Positions 45,982-56,706 of a stretch of 64,000 nt of DNA are shown here, piece by piece. Origin of the DNA: Harmothoe impar (Eukaryota > Annelida > Polychaeta > Phyllodocida > Polynoidae); the NCBI GenBank assembly GCA_947462335.1, contig OX381710.1:29171772-29235771 (forward strand), written 5' to 3'. A program made the translations under genes and the position numbers. The stretch's first letter is position 1, and each line of letters begins with the position of its first letter. A model generated the notes under the pieces. The model had not been told where the DNA came from, did no database searches, and saw only the letters and a list, made by a program, of their open reading frames with translations.

Positions 45982-47484
45982 TTACTCTTTAATTGCTTTC
46001 AACAGAGTTGCTTTTGTCATGTCGGCATATTCCTGGGCCTGTTCCTTGCTGCAAATATGTGAGCAGTAGAGAACTGACCATGATAGTCTGCCATTAACAG
46101 TAGCCAGCAGGTTACTAAACACACTACCTGCAGTTACCGCATGGCCAGTTATGAAGAATCCTGACAGCTTGCAATGAGTTGCATTTTTGCTCAGGTCACT
46201 AAAGTCCCCATAGTTGTGGAAATCTAGGTCCATATCTCTTTGGCCCGGAAGGTGAGCAGACGCAGCAATGTATGGATTTGAGTCTTTATTTGTCTTGGCA
46301 AGTATGTCATACACATTGTAAACAAGAAATGGCACATATGACTTTAGTTTAGCTCTTAGATCTCCAGTAACCTCTCTGACTATATCCCAGAAGGCCAGTG
46401 CTGGTCCAATGGTTGTATTCATCAACATAAGTGAAATAAACATCCCACAGCAATCAGCTTGGGCGGCAACGAATCGACGGAGATCGACAGAAAGGCGGCA
46501 GGTGATGTCATGAGAGTGTATGACTTTTCCCCTGTCAGCCATTGCAGCATAGGCCAAACAGCCAGCTGTCTGGATTGCACAATGCACAGTGGTTTTGTGT
46601 CTTTTACAGGATAACAAAAAGTCAGTGGTCTGCTGCTTTGTCAGTTGAATTGGAATGAGGAACATCTTCCTCGCAGCTTTTGGATTCCTGTCAATTTCTA
46701 CACCAAGGTTCTTCATTAGCAAAGCGGGCTTGCCAAGGGCCTTCAGTAAGAAAGGCATTATTGGCAGAGTAGAAATAAGCATACCAAGCACAGAAATGAG
46801 ATTTAGATTGTACTTTGGGGAATAGATCTTGGCATCATCAATGTAGGCGTCCACTGGTGGAAGGAGAGGTGTTGATTTAACAAGATGTTCAACATTCTCC
46901 TTGATTGCATTAAGTCTATCCACAAATTCACCAAAGAATCTGAAGAAAGATTTTGCATCAATGATCGCATGGTGAAAGCTAAGGATGCATGCAGCCTGGT
47001 ATGGATACAAAGCTTCCTCTTCATCCTCATAGGAGGTCTCTGGAATAAACTTTACCTTCCATAAAGGACCCTTTTCCGCATCATATATTTTTGGCGCTTC
47101 ATCTTCCATGAGTCCTTTCCAATCCTTTGTGTGGCACACCTCCATATCCACTCGGAAGTCTTCAATCTCCTTCATGTAGGTGTACTGGCCATTTACTTTT
47201 CCAAGTCTCATTCGTAGTAATTGAAACTGCTGAGACAATGCAACAAGTGCCTTGCGTACAATGACTTCAGTGAAGGGGAACTTTGATCGAATAAAGATGA
47301 TGGTGGACACATTGGCTTCTCCCTTCTTCCCCATACCAGCCATTATAGACTCAAATGCTCCAAATGGTCTTGACCCTGAACCATAACTTCTTTTTTCTCT
47401 CCATAATGGTGCAGGTTTCCGGAGTAGCCATGTAATGCTGATAACCAAGCCGATAGCCACAGTGACAAAAGTCTCAAAGAGCAT
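45982..47484 (-). CDS. Membrane-anchored HHxxxD acyltransferase (condensation-domain superfamily)
   Basis: About 500 aa in one exon from the first ATG (47484). The open frame upstream to 47508 starts with GTG and overlaps a plausible splice acceptor (GACTTTCAG), so a 5' non-coding exon is likely. Residues 1-24 form a hydrophobic signal-anchor (LFETFVTVAIGLVISITWLL). The catalytic motif SFHHAIIDA gives HHxxxD at about 171-176. A later DLDFHNYGDFS sits where condensation/acyltransferase relatives carry their second (DFGWG-type) motif. This superfamily includes alcohol O-acyltransferases, wax-ester/diacylglycerol synthases and NRPS condensation domains; the acyl donor and acceptor here cannot be told. 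A truncated duplicate lies just downstream. Confidence 0.7.
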   Translation of the reverse strand: MLFETFVTVAIGLVISITWLLRKPAPLWREKRSYGSGSRPFGAFESIMAGMGKKGEANVSTIIFIRSKFPFTEVIVRKALVALSQQFQLLRMRLGKVNGQYTYMKEIEDFRVDMEVCHTKDWKGLMEDEAPKIYDAEKGPLWKVKFIPETSYEDEEEALYPYQAACILSFHHAIIDAKSFFRFFGEFVDRLNAIKENVEHLVKSTPLLPPVDAYIDDAKIYSPKYNLNLISVLGMLISTLPIMPFLLKALGKPALLMKNLGVEIDRNPKAARKMFLIPIQLTKQQTTDFLLSCKRHKTTVHCAIQTAGCLAYAAMADRGKVIHSHDITCRLSVDLRRFVAAQADCCGMFISLMLMNTTIGPALAFWDIVREVTGDLRAKLKSYVPFLVYNVYDILAKTNKDSNPYIAASAHLPGQRDMDLDFHNYGDFSDLSKNATHCKLSGFFITGHAVTAGSVFSNLLATVNGRLSWSVLYCSHICSKEQAQEYADMTKATLLKAIKE

Positions 47485-47800
47485 CTTGCTGGCCAATCTG
47501 AAAGTCACCCACGTAAAAATTGTTAGGATATTTACGTGTATTAAAAGAGAGGAGGAAGAAAAACTAGCCTTAACTATTCCTTTACTTATCGCCCATTTTT
47601 TAAAAATGAATCATCAATTTTTTACTTACTTTTGGGACTCCCTCAAAATGCATGTGTAAAATAATTATATTCATCATCAGGCAGTGAGAAATATGACAAG
47701 GGCGTTTTCTTTTACTTGAGGCCTAAAATACATTGAGGCCTGACTTTACATAAACAATTTTCATATTCTAGTAGTTAAAAGAAAACACCACTCTATTATC

Positions 47801-48215
47801 ATGATGGCTTCTATCGATAGTTTTGGTAATGATATACAAGATGCAGGCATTTTTAGTACGGTAAATCATATGAAGGTAGCACAGCAGGCTTATTTCCTGT
47901 TGTCCAAGACGTCACTATTGGGGCATATAGACCAGGTACTGCATTGTTTAGACCTAAACCTTGGATTTTGCGGATTTCTCCTATTTGGTATAATTATTGC
48001 CTCTAGGGCCAGACCAAATTTAAATATAGTATTTTTAAATATTGTTCAACGGCTCGAAAAATGGGGGAAGACATACCCAAAGAAATTGTGGTTAAAGAAA
48101 TGCCCCACTTTCAAGGTATTCCAATCATGATAACGGTATCTGTTGGTCTCATTCTGAATACATTGTATGACCAATATACAGTAGGGACAGCATCCATGAC
48201 AAAAAGGAAAATGTA
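47801..48215 (+). pseudogene. Possible small membrane-protein gene or relic, frame break in the middle
   Basis: The frame 47801-48130 has a hydrophobic stretch (LNLGFCGFLLFGIIIASRA). Near 48058 a neighbouring frame beginning MGEDIPKEIVVKEMPHFQG continues with another hydrophobic segment (ITVSVGLILNTLY) and ends near 48215. A one-base slip in GAAAAATGGGGGAAG would join the two. I recognise no family. It may be a decayed gene or coincidence. Confidence 0.2.
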
Positions 48216-48644
48216 ATGACAGAGATGATTATGTCTGCAAAATCATATTCGGTACAAGAAATAGCCAATGTATTTCTGGTGTATAATCTGTAAGCTTGGC
48301 GGGAACCACCGGGTAACATATATTTGACGCGCATGCGCGGGTATCATTTCCGTCCTCTCCGAATTATAATGCGGCCATTGTTGTTCAGCCGTCTCGAGGA
48401 GCACAAGCCAGCGTGTGATATGGGAATATAGCAGTGTCAGGACTTCTGGAAGCAGCTGGGCTTGATGTGGATTGGATGTGAGTTGTGTGTCCGTGTATTG
48501 AGAAAAGGAAGCAACTGTGGCATCATTATTACTCGAGTTATTCGGATTTTGGTGGTGATTTGAACGCAATAACGAAGTGACAGTGCCGCCATCTTGTGTT
48601 AGGAAGCGTGACAGTGCATTCCGTGCTGTCAAGTACATAGACTT

Positions 48645-48911
48645 ATGCCTAAAAAAGTGTGTGTCGCGTGTAAGGAATCATATGATGGCCGTTCAAACCC
48701 TAACCGCGACATTTGTAGGCGTTGTGATGGGGAAGGAGATGACGACAAAGATAAGTGTCAAGGGGGAACGTCCAAGACCGGACATGGTGGAGATGAACAT
48801 TCAGGTAGCGTGCTCAATAGTGACAGCCGAGGAGGAGTTGTTGTCGAGAGTTCGCTGTCTATGGGTACCAAAGAGCCCCCTGGGATTATACAGAATTATG
48901 AGCTGTTTTGA
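48645..48911 (+). CDS. Short ORF with a zinc ribbon like the array ORF
   Basis: 88 aa starting MPKKVCVACKESYDGRSNPN and continuing with a second CxxC pair (CRRC), then a Gly/Asp-rich region. The pattern K-x-C-x-x-C-x3-YDGR...C-x-x-C is the same as in the tandem-array ORF about 4 kb away, while the rest differs. It may be the start of a longer, spliced or decayed gag-like gene. The upstream 300 bp have GC-richer, promoter-like composition. Function unknown. Confidence 0.4.
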   Translation: MPKKVCVACKESYDGRSNPNRDICRRCDGEGDDDKDKCQGGTSKTGHGGDEHSGSVLNSDSRGGVVVESSLSMGTKEPPGIIQNYELF

Positions 48912-50017
48912 CAACAGGAACCGTCAAGGTAGTCATTAATATTGTTTTTAGCCACCATGGGGCAGAAGAATAGCAACCCTTTATGCAGAATACAATCACT
49001 AGCAGATCCTTGGTGTTCCATCTTATGTGTAATGTGAAAGGAAAAGTTCCTAGACAAAGTACTTTCTGGTTACCATAGCGTACAATCCCATAGTCTAAAT
49101 ATTGAAATTAGTTTCTACTAATTAAATGTCTACTATATCGCAAATCCCAAAACAAGACTCGCAAATTTCTCTCAGAACCGAATTCTATGAAAGGTGTCCT
49201 TATATTAAAATATTCATCAATAAGTTCTTATTTCACATGAAAAGAATTCTAATTATATTGCTTGAACATGAGCAGAGATATGATGGGATACAAAACGACC
49301 CCTGTTAAATAATAAATATATGTTTCAAAGTGTTACATCATACTTATTTAAAACCATGATTAGTTATTTCTGTAAAAGATCAAGACCAAAGCGATATTTA
49401 AAAAGGTTTTATATTTAAAAAGGGTACTTTTCTACTTTTTGATAACATAATAAGAAAGCATAAGAATAAATGGCTCTGACTCCGTTTCGTTTTAGTTTCC
49501 GTTTCGTGATAAGGGTATTATCCATTTTTGACATCATGACGTCTTATCTATCAGGTCATATCTTTGTACATAGGCCTAATGTTTCTATGCACATTTAGGT
49601 CAATTAATCTTCTGAAAAAGTAATGGTCCCATATTAGAGCTGTAAGTAACACCACACTCTGCAGCATATCTGTTAGAAGTCTAGAGTATTCCCTAGGGAT
49701 GCTCTCCTGAGCCATTGACTAAGGAGTTAGTGAATAAAGGGTGGGAAAAGGGGATAACACCTAACAGGAAAACAATAATCCCTCCGACAAAATGCTAAAA
49801 TATGATAAGGCCAACCCCTTCCATCTAGTTGCTGTCCTATAGACAAAATGATTAACAAGCAAACACACTTACTTAATACTTGTCAGTCCAAAAAAGGTCT
49901 CCAGCTGATCTGAGCTTCTTACAGTCAGAGAGAGTCATTTATAGAGGCTAGTCCCTGCATATCAATGCTGGAGCTAGGGATGGGCCATTATTTGCCAACT
50001 GGAGTGGAGGGCTTGGA
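48912..50017. other. Intergenic stretch, nothing recognised
   Basis: AT-rich, with only short open frames and no repeats that I can support. Confidence 0.4.
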
Positions 50018-51153
50018 GGATATATGGTGCAGCTGGGCCGATGTTCAGCTTTATGTTCACCCCAGGTACACTCCGCCATCTCATTAGTAGTCCACCTCAG
50101 GTGAACAAGGAATTAACCAATCACAGAACAGCCTCCTGGCCCCACCAGCAGATGGTGTTATCCTGCAGCTGCGCATCCACACCCTACTGTACCCCAGGTT
50201 CACAGCCACACTGTACTGTACCCCAGGTACACAGCCACCCCAGTAAACAAAAAACGTTATACAACATTTATAACGTTATATAACGTTAAATAACGTTTCT
50301 CTCAGGCTCCTTACTATGGCATAACGTTATATGAAATTTTATAACGTTATTTTGACGTAAAATAACGTTTTTTTGTTAGCTGGGACCCCCCAGGGCCTAC
50401 TACATGTGTTTTCTCCATCTAGAGATGCAATTGGAGGGGATGCTAGTATGACATGTGCAAAAACTGTGTACCTGAGGTACCGGTACAGTATCTAGGCAAC
50501 CACACTGTACCTGGGGTACAGTAGCTAGGCAACCACTGTGTACCTGGGGTACAGTAGGTGACCAATGTGTACCTGAGGTACAGTAGCTAGGATGCCCACT
50601 GTGTACCTGGGGTACACAAGGTGACCACTGTGTACCTGAAGTACAGAATGGATACTTGAGTTGTGGTCTCTGTAACTTAGTGCAATTACTCAATTAGGCC
50701 CACTAGTAGTCTTCTCTACCTCAGGTACATAGTGATCATCCTATGTGTTTACCTGAGGAACACTTTCTCACCCTACTGTACCTTAGGTACACATCCCTAC
50801 TGTACCCCAGGTACACATCCACACCCCTAGGGCTCATACTACACATGTGTTTTCTCTTCTAGAAATGTAATTGCAAGGAATGCTCTAGTATGACATGTTG
50901 TGGGTACAGAAGGATGTGTACCTGGGGTACAGATGGATGGTCACTGTATACCTGGGGTACAGAAGCCTACTGTACCCCAGGTACATAGCATCCAAACCCA
51001 ACATCTAAGAGGCACAACAGATCCATCTGCTGCAGCAGCAGGTCAATTGTGATTGGTTGATTCCTTGTGTACCTGAGGTGGACTACTAATGAGCAGGGCA
51101 GAGTGTACCTGGAGTGAATATAAAGCTGAACATCGGCGCAGCTGCATATATGG
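50018..51153. mobile_element. Foldback element with TGTACCTGRGGTACA repeats
   Basis: About 130 bp inverted termini: GCCGATGTTCAGCTTTATGT and CATTAGTAGTCCACCTCAGG at the left recur inverted at 51040-51153. The interior has more than a dozen copies of a 15 bp near-palindrome (TGTACCTGGGGTACA or TGTACCTGAGGTACA), in clusters on both sides of a unique centre. The MITE at 50238-50384 is nested inside. No transposase gene. Confidence 0.85.
50238..50384. mobile_element. MITE with CCCAGYWAACAAAAAACG termini
   Basis: 147 bp. The left end CCCAGTAAACAAAAAACGTT and the inverted right end (AACGTTTTTTTGTTAGCTGGG reading in) match at about 20 positions. The interior is made of ATAACGTTAT-type palindromic words. 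It sits in the left half of the foldback element. Confidence 0.75.
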
Positions 51154-52276
51154 TGGATATAACTAAAATGCGGCTCTAGGTGTGAAGGGGAGATGGGGCT
51201 TGATAAACCTTCATATATAAAAAACTGTCATGATGGGTGTGAGGGATGTGAAACTTGGTGTTATTAGAAAATTAACCAAGGCCCATCTGATATAAAATAA
51301 CTGGTTCCACTATATTTTGAATTTGTTAATCAATCATGAGACATGTCAAGACATGTCAAGGGATAAATGGATCAACCCCTACTCCCATGTAGTTAAACGT
51401 GACTATACATGAGTAATGCAAAGTCATTTACCTAAACAGGTCGAGGGTGCAAGGTGTAAGGGGGTCTCCACACTCAACCAAATGTAACGGGCCACCGCCT
51501 TTCTAGTTTAATGTCCACTTATATAATAGTCCACTTATATAATAGTGCACTTTTGCTAACCCTCTGAAGACCGGATAATATTGTATATCAAGGTTGCATG
51601 TTGATTTTCATCAAAAGTACTAAAGCAGTACTGGCAGGCAACTCATATTGGTGGATCAGAGCTTTGGGGATCGATCTATGCCATAGGGTCCTCATGATGC
51701 ACAATTGCAGCCCTAGCCAGATGTTTGTCAGTGCTGCATTTATGTATCGTAATGACTAAGGGGAGAGCAAAGTGACGCTCTATGCCATCCTTCAAAAAAG
51801 GAGGACAGCTGTATAACTCCTTCATGAGTGAGTGAGTAATGGATGTTTAAAGTGATTGGAAGGTTCTAGTCTTAATGAGGCCCTCATGTCGCCTGTCGAT
51901 TTAAGAAATGCTCATGTCCATTATTAATTTCTTCTGTCCTTTGTCACAAGGCTCCATGTTGCCTGTTGATTGCAAGAAAATGCCATAACACTCCATATTT
52001 TAGAAGTATACCACCATAATGAAATCTCCTGTATCTAGGTGAGTATTAACCAGTTACTAAGATATTATGTGATGAATCTAAGTCTGTCATTAGTCCAGGT
52101 ATCAGGGCAAGATAATTAGAGGTTAAGAAAGAAGTAGAGCCAGGGTTCACCCTGACATAGTATGTTCCAGAGGGTTGTAAATTATCTAAAAACTGGCGTC
52201 AGTACTTAAAGGTTGCACGTCCTATGCACTTATCAGCTGCTCGTTGAGTTTGTTGAAGAAAGTCTGAATGCTTTGT
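51154..52276. other. Intergenic stretch, nothing recognised
   Basis: No coding similarity; a short duplication (CCACTTATATAATAGT twice near 51510-51545) is the only repeat noticed. Confidence 0.4.
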
Positions 52277-52540
52277 TCAATGCAATAAATGCACCCGGTT
52301 GTAGTACTTTCTTTGTTTGATTCTTAAAATAATTCTTGCTTTTAGGAAAATGTACCTCGGGTTGAGCTTGTCCCAGAGCATAATTCCCTGGTATAACAGG
52401 CTTTTCTCATACATTTGTGTTTGTGGGCGGCAGATTGGAAAATTGAACCTGCTCGGCTCTTGTGAGTTTAACTCTGATTCTAAGATCGACCTGCTAAGGA
52501 AGTTCAATATAGTGAAATTAGAATCCTGTATAACAAACAT
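52277..52540 (-). pseudogene. Fragment of a LINE RT C-terminus
   Basis: 87 codons ending in a pattern common at the C-terminus of CR1-like ORF2 proteins (YEKSLLYQGIMLWDKLNP), comparable to SFYQKSPYYRGVSLWDTL in LINE-B. No RT core around it, so a 5'-truncated relic. Confidence 0.55.
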
Positions 52541-52599
52541 TGGCTATGCTGTTGCATAACACCACAGAATGAGAGCAGTCTACGTCGCCAATAACAAAG

Positions 52600-52785
52600 C
52601 TGCTTCTGATTGGTGTACAAGCCGCGGCTTATACACGAATCAGAAGCAGCTTTAATTTGATACCAAACATTTCTATTTGGATGTGGCATTTGAGGGTTTT
52701 TGGCAGTACACTGCAGTACTTAAGTAGCTATAATCAAAACCCATATATAGGATTGCCGAGGTTAGGGGTGCGGCTTATACGTGTA
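52600..52785. repeat. MITE remnant with GCGGCTTATAC ends
   Basis: CAAGCCGCGGCTTATACACG at about 52618 and GTGCGGCTTATACGTGTAC at about 52770 resemble the interior words of the 14737 MITE family. The termini are lost or decayed. Confidence 0.35.
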
Positions 52786-52837
52786 CATACTGTTCTCATT
52801 GACCATGTCCTCTGTGATCTGGTATTCCCACAATGCC

Positions 52838-53021
52838 ATTGGATGCTAAGTCTTGACTTGGCTGGTAATGGTCGGGGGTGAGGTCTTCTCCTCTCCGCTG
52901 TGGCGGCAAAACTGAACTGTCCTACTACAGCGCCACCTACAGTCCTCTACACAAGAACCGGTGACGTCACTCGTGCGTCCGCTTCTCTTCACTCAATCCA
53001 AAGACTTGGGATATTTTTAGT
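52838..53021. repeat. A1 split direct repeat
   Basis: Starts ATTGGATGCTAAGTCTTGAC and ends GGGATATTTTTAGT; repeated as A2 at 58303-58486 with one visible difference (CAGCGCCAC versus CAGTGCCAC). Confidence 0.92.
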
Positions 53022-53068
53022 TTCTCCCATTTTAATTTGCCTTTTACTTTGGCAATCCCGACAACACC

Positions 53069-54514
53069 ATGCCACCAAGAAAGCAGACGGCACATAAGAC
53101 TCCACCCAGTACTAGGATGTCGTCCAGGGTGAAGAAACCGACGGATAAGGCTGCCGCTGGAGCGAAAAAGAAAGCGACGCCGCCTCGCCCGGTCTCTCCC
53201 CAACTTGACAGCACGCTGGTGGATCCTCTCGCCGGACGGGTCGCTGCCCTTGAAACTAACCTCGGTGAGTTGAATACCCGTGTAGGGTCAGTTGAGTCCA
53301 TAGCCTCAGCTGTCCTAGGGAAGCTTACCGTGTTAGTGCCTGATGCAGTGGCTACTCCGGCCACAACGGCCGGCCTGCTCCCCACGGCGGCCACAGTCCC
53401 TGCTGCTGTCACCCCGACAACAACTGCTGTCACTACGGTAGTGGCGCCTGTCACAATCCCTGTGACAGCCCCTGTCACTGCTGTCAAGGTCGTCCCGACG
53501 CAGCCCACTACCACCGCGGTTGTCACTGACACCCGCCCCGCTGGAGGTGGAAAAGCCGTCACTGTGTCTTCAAGCCTGGAGGGAAGTGGTAACAGGTACG
53601 CTCCTTACTACAACTACCCCCCTCCTGGTGGTAATGTGCCCCCGTACCCGCTCTACACTCATCCGCCTCCGGGGTACGGACAGGCCTACCCCCCTGTCCC
53701 TAACCTGGTGCAGGACGACGACGTTGCTGCCATGATGCAGGCAGTGGCCCCACCGCTGCACACCTATGCCCAGGGGCTGCCTGTCAACAATGCCCAGGCT
53801 GCTACCCCGGGGGTCAGCAACCAAGTCCACGCCCTTCTCTCCACCACCGCCCACCAGCTGTCGGCGTTGAAAGGTAGGCACACTCACCCCCACCATTACA
53901 TTACAAGGGGTCCCCAGTGCACAAAAACTATGTTAGATTCTCTCACTGTACCGGAATACCTGTATGGTCTGTTCAGGCTCATGAGAGACCCCCAGACCCC
54001 TTCTGACGTCCGTCCTAAACTTGCTTTACACATCTACCACGTCATTGAAGACGCTGCTGAGTTCAAGTGGGGGCAAGTCAGACAATGGTCTGAGGACGTG
54101 CTCACAAAGGTTGCAGGAGGTAGGCTCAACTGGGTTGCTGACACCCAGGCCATTCATGATCTCCGTTCACAGTGCTCTAAATTCAAAAATGGAAAAATCC
54201 ATCAAGCCACTGATACCGATGCTCCACATGCTAAGTCTCAATCTGCTGCCCACCACCCTTCTGACAGGTCCAGGCGACCCCCTAGGCAAGCAGCAGGCCG
54301 CAATGATACCTCCTGTGCGGCATACAACACCAATGCAGGCTGCTCCAAGTCAGATGGCCACCAGGAGAATGGTATCAACCAGGGCCACCACTGCAAGCAC
54401 TGCAGGAAGCATCTGGGTGTTTTGTACTCTCACCCTAAATGGGACTGTAGGAATAGAGGCAAGATTGCACAGTCCTTTCGCCAACAGGCCGGCCAAGACC
54501 GGCCTACCTACTAG
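53069..54514 (+). CDS. Ngaro-like ORF1 (gag-like)
   Basis: 481 aa, ATG at 53069 (ACACCATGCC), 47 bp after A1. Basic, Lys-rich N-terminus, then a coiled-coil-like segment (LAGRVAALETNLGELNTRVG), a Thr/Val/Pro-rich low-complexity part, a Pro/Tyr-rich part, and near the C-terminus a probable zinc-binding cluster (HHCKHCRKHLGVLYSHPKWDC). This order is usual for gag-like proteins of DIRS-type elements. Expected to package the element RNA. Confidence 0.8.
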   Translation: MPPRKQTAHKTPPSTRMSSRVKKPTDKAAAGAKKKATPPRPVSPQLDSTLVDPLAGRVAALETNLGELNTRVGSVESIASAVLGKLTVLVPDAVATPATTAGLLPTAATVPAAVTPTTTAVTTVVAPVTIPVTAPVTAVKVVPTQPTTTAVVTDTRPAGGGKAVTVSSSLEGSGNRYAPYYNYPPPGGNVPPYPLYTHPPPGYGQAYPPVPNLVQDDDVAAMMQAVAPPLHTYAQGLPVNNAQAATPGVSNQVHALLSTTAHQLSALKGRHTHPHHYITRGPQCTKTMLDSLTVPEYLYGLFRLMRDPQTPSDVRPKLALHIYHVIEDAAEFKWGQVRQWSEDVLTKVAGGRLNWVADTQAIHDLRSQCSKFKNGKIHQATDTDAPHAKSQSAAHHPSDRSRRPPRQAAGRNDTSCAAYNTNAGCSKSDGHQENGINQGHHCKHCRKHLGVLYSHPKWDCRNRGKIAQSFRQQAGQDRPTY

Positions 54515-56686
54515 TGCCTTACAACAGGTCCCTGGTACACAAGCTGTACTCGGGGCGACGACTCAGATAGCCTCTGCCCACCCTGAGCAGATGCACTGTC
54601 TGAACCCTGATGCTCCACCTTTTGTCCCCATTGGTGGCCCCATCATAGACACTGTTACCTTTGACACTGAGGAAGTACCACCCCCTAGTAGCAGCGACTT
54701 GGCCACTCACAATGTACACCCTGTGGCTCGGTCCCAAAGTACTAAGGGGGCAGGTGATCATATCTCAAGTAGGCTACTTAATCTGGCTCATAGCTCGACC
54801 ACCAAACAAGTGCCTACTCCCCTCTGTTATGATGATACTGAAGTTGTCCCCTTTCAGTGTCATCTCCCATGTGATGAAAACCCTGATGTTGTCACCCATG
54901 CTGATGTAGATGCCTCGGGACTCACCCTAGCAGATGAGTTCTTACCCACACTCACTGGCCCGACCCCGACTCAGTATGCCCCCATCAAGGCTAGTTTCTG
55001 GCCTCAGGCTACTCCTGCAGTGGCCATACAATTCCCAGCATATGCAGCAGCCTACTCTGCGGTCACAAACATGGGCATGCCCAACAGACTAGGCGCTAGA
55101 GTACCGGTGACCTCTGGACTTAACATTGACGTGTGGGAAAAGGAACTTGAAGGGTACCATGACAAGGAGGTCTGCGAGTTTCTTAAGTATGGGTGGCCCG
55201 TGGGCTACACAGCCCCCCACCCCCCAACCTCGGCAGACTCTAACCATCCCTCAGCCCTACCCTATGCGAGACAAATACAGGACTTTGTGGACAAGGAGTT
55301 GGCTCTCGGAGGAGTGGTGGGTCCATTCAAAGAACCCCCCTTCACCCCCTGGACCCATATTGCTCCTATTATCACCCAACCTAAGAAAGGTTCCCAAGAC
55401 AGGAGGATAATCCTTGACCTTATCCAGAGGGCGCCAGCGTGAACTCCGGAATTACTAAGAACTGCTTCGAGGGGTGTCACCGCCCCTACACCCTCCCCTC
55501 AGTAGAGGACCTAGCAGTAAGGGTAAGGATGCTAGGGCCCTCCTGCTTCCTGTGGAAGGCGGACTTAGCACGCGCCTACAGGCAGGTGAGGACTGACCCT
55601 GGAGACACCCCCCTCATGGGTTTCAAGGTCAACGGTCTCATATATATAGACTTGTGCCCGTCCTTCCGCTGTAGACTCAGTAGTATGGCCTGCCAACGCA
55701 CAACGGCCGCAGTTACTTACATCATGCGTAGGGCCGGTTACTGGGCCCTGGTATACCTGGACGATTTTGTGGGTGTAGAACCTACCTATGACCTGGCAGT
55801 CCGGGCCTACCAGGACTTCCTCGAGCTAGCCAAGCGCCTGGGACTACAGCTGGCACTCCACAAGTGTCACCCTCCAACCACCAGTCTAGAGTGGCTTGGA
55901 TTCTACGTCGACACCCAAATCATGGTCATCTCAGTACCTGACAACAAACTCAAAGAAGTGTTGGCAGACTGTACCAGTTGGCTCAAAAAATCACAGGCTA
56001 CAAAGAAGGAGATTCAATCCCTCACAGGCAAATTGGTTCACATATCGAAATGTGTGTTACACGCAAGGCGTTTTATATGTAGAATTCTTGACACTCTCCG
56101 TGCTGCCCCTGAGACTGGCAGAATAGATCTCTTTGTATCCTTCAGGGCGGACGTGAAATGGTTCAAGGTGTACGCCCAAAAGTCAAACGGTGTACACCTC
56201 CTCCAGCCCGACCTACACCAGTTCCAAATAGAGTGTGACTCTTCCCTCAAGGCTGGCGGGGGAAACACAGACAAGGAGTACTACAAGCTCCCATATAGTG
56301 CACCTCACTGCAAAAGGTACACTAACATAACTCAGCTTGAAGCAGTAAACATAGTGACTGCATACAGGACCCTCAAACCGGCATGCTCTGCTGGTATGCT
56401 TGTTGTCATCTACACCGACAACATGGCGTCAGCTTCATCCCTCAGATCCGGCCGCACCAAGGACCCCGCCCTAGCGGCCTGCTCAAGGCAGCTTTGGCTG
56501 GAGGCTGCCCTGGCTGACCACATAGTTGAGATTCGCCACAAGCCAGGGGCACTCATTCCCCTTGCGGATGCACTCAGCCGGTACCATGAGCCAGCAAAGA
56601 AGGCCTATGCTGACCAACAAGTGGCCCTGAGAGGCCTTGCACAGAGGGACCCCTCCCTCCCTCACCCCTTCTTCACCAGTATATGA
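54500..56686 (+). pseudogene. Ngaro-like reverse transcriptase-RNase H, one frameshift
   Basis: The frame from about 54500 to 55442 gives the N-terminal linker and first RT block (FLKYGWPVGY, GPFKEPPFTPWTHIAPI, QDRRIILDL). After a one-base shift near 55430 the frame 55439-56686 continues with VNSGI, FLWKADLARAYRQV, SSMACQRTTAAVTYIMR, YLDDFVG (catalytic Asp pair, 55753-55767) and EWLGFYVDT. RNase H follows with ECDSSLKAGGG, QLEAVNIV, YTDNMASASSL and PLADALSR. The start overlaps the end of ORF1 in a different frame. Without the single shift the catalytic residues all appear present. Confidence 0.85.
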
Positions 56687-56706
56687 AATTAGTAATTCAG
56701 TAACTC

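Noticed and set aside
54021..54500. Open frame overlapping the end of the gag-like ORF
   Set aside because: The first part is a shadow of ORF1; only the part after about 54500 has retroelement similarity.
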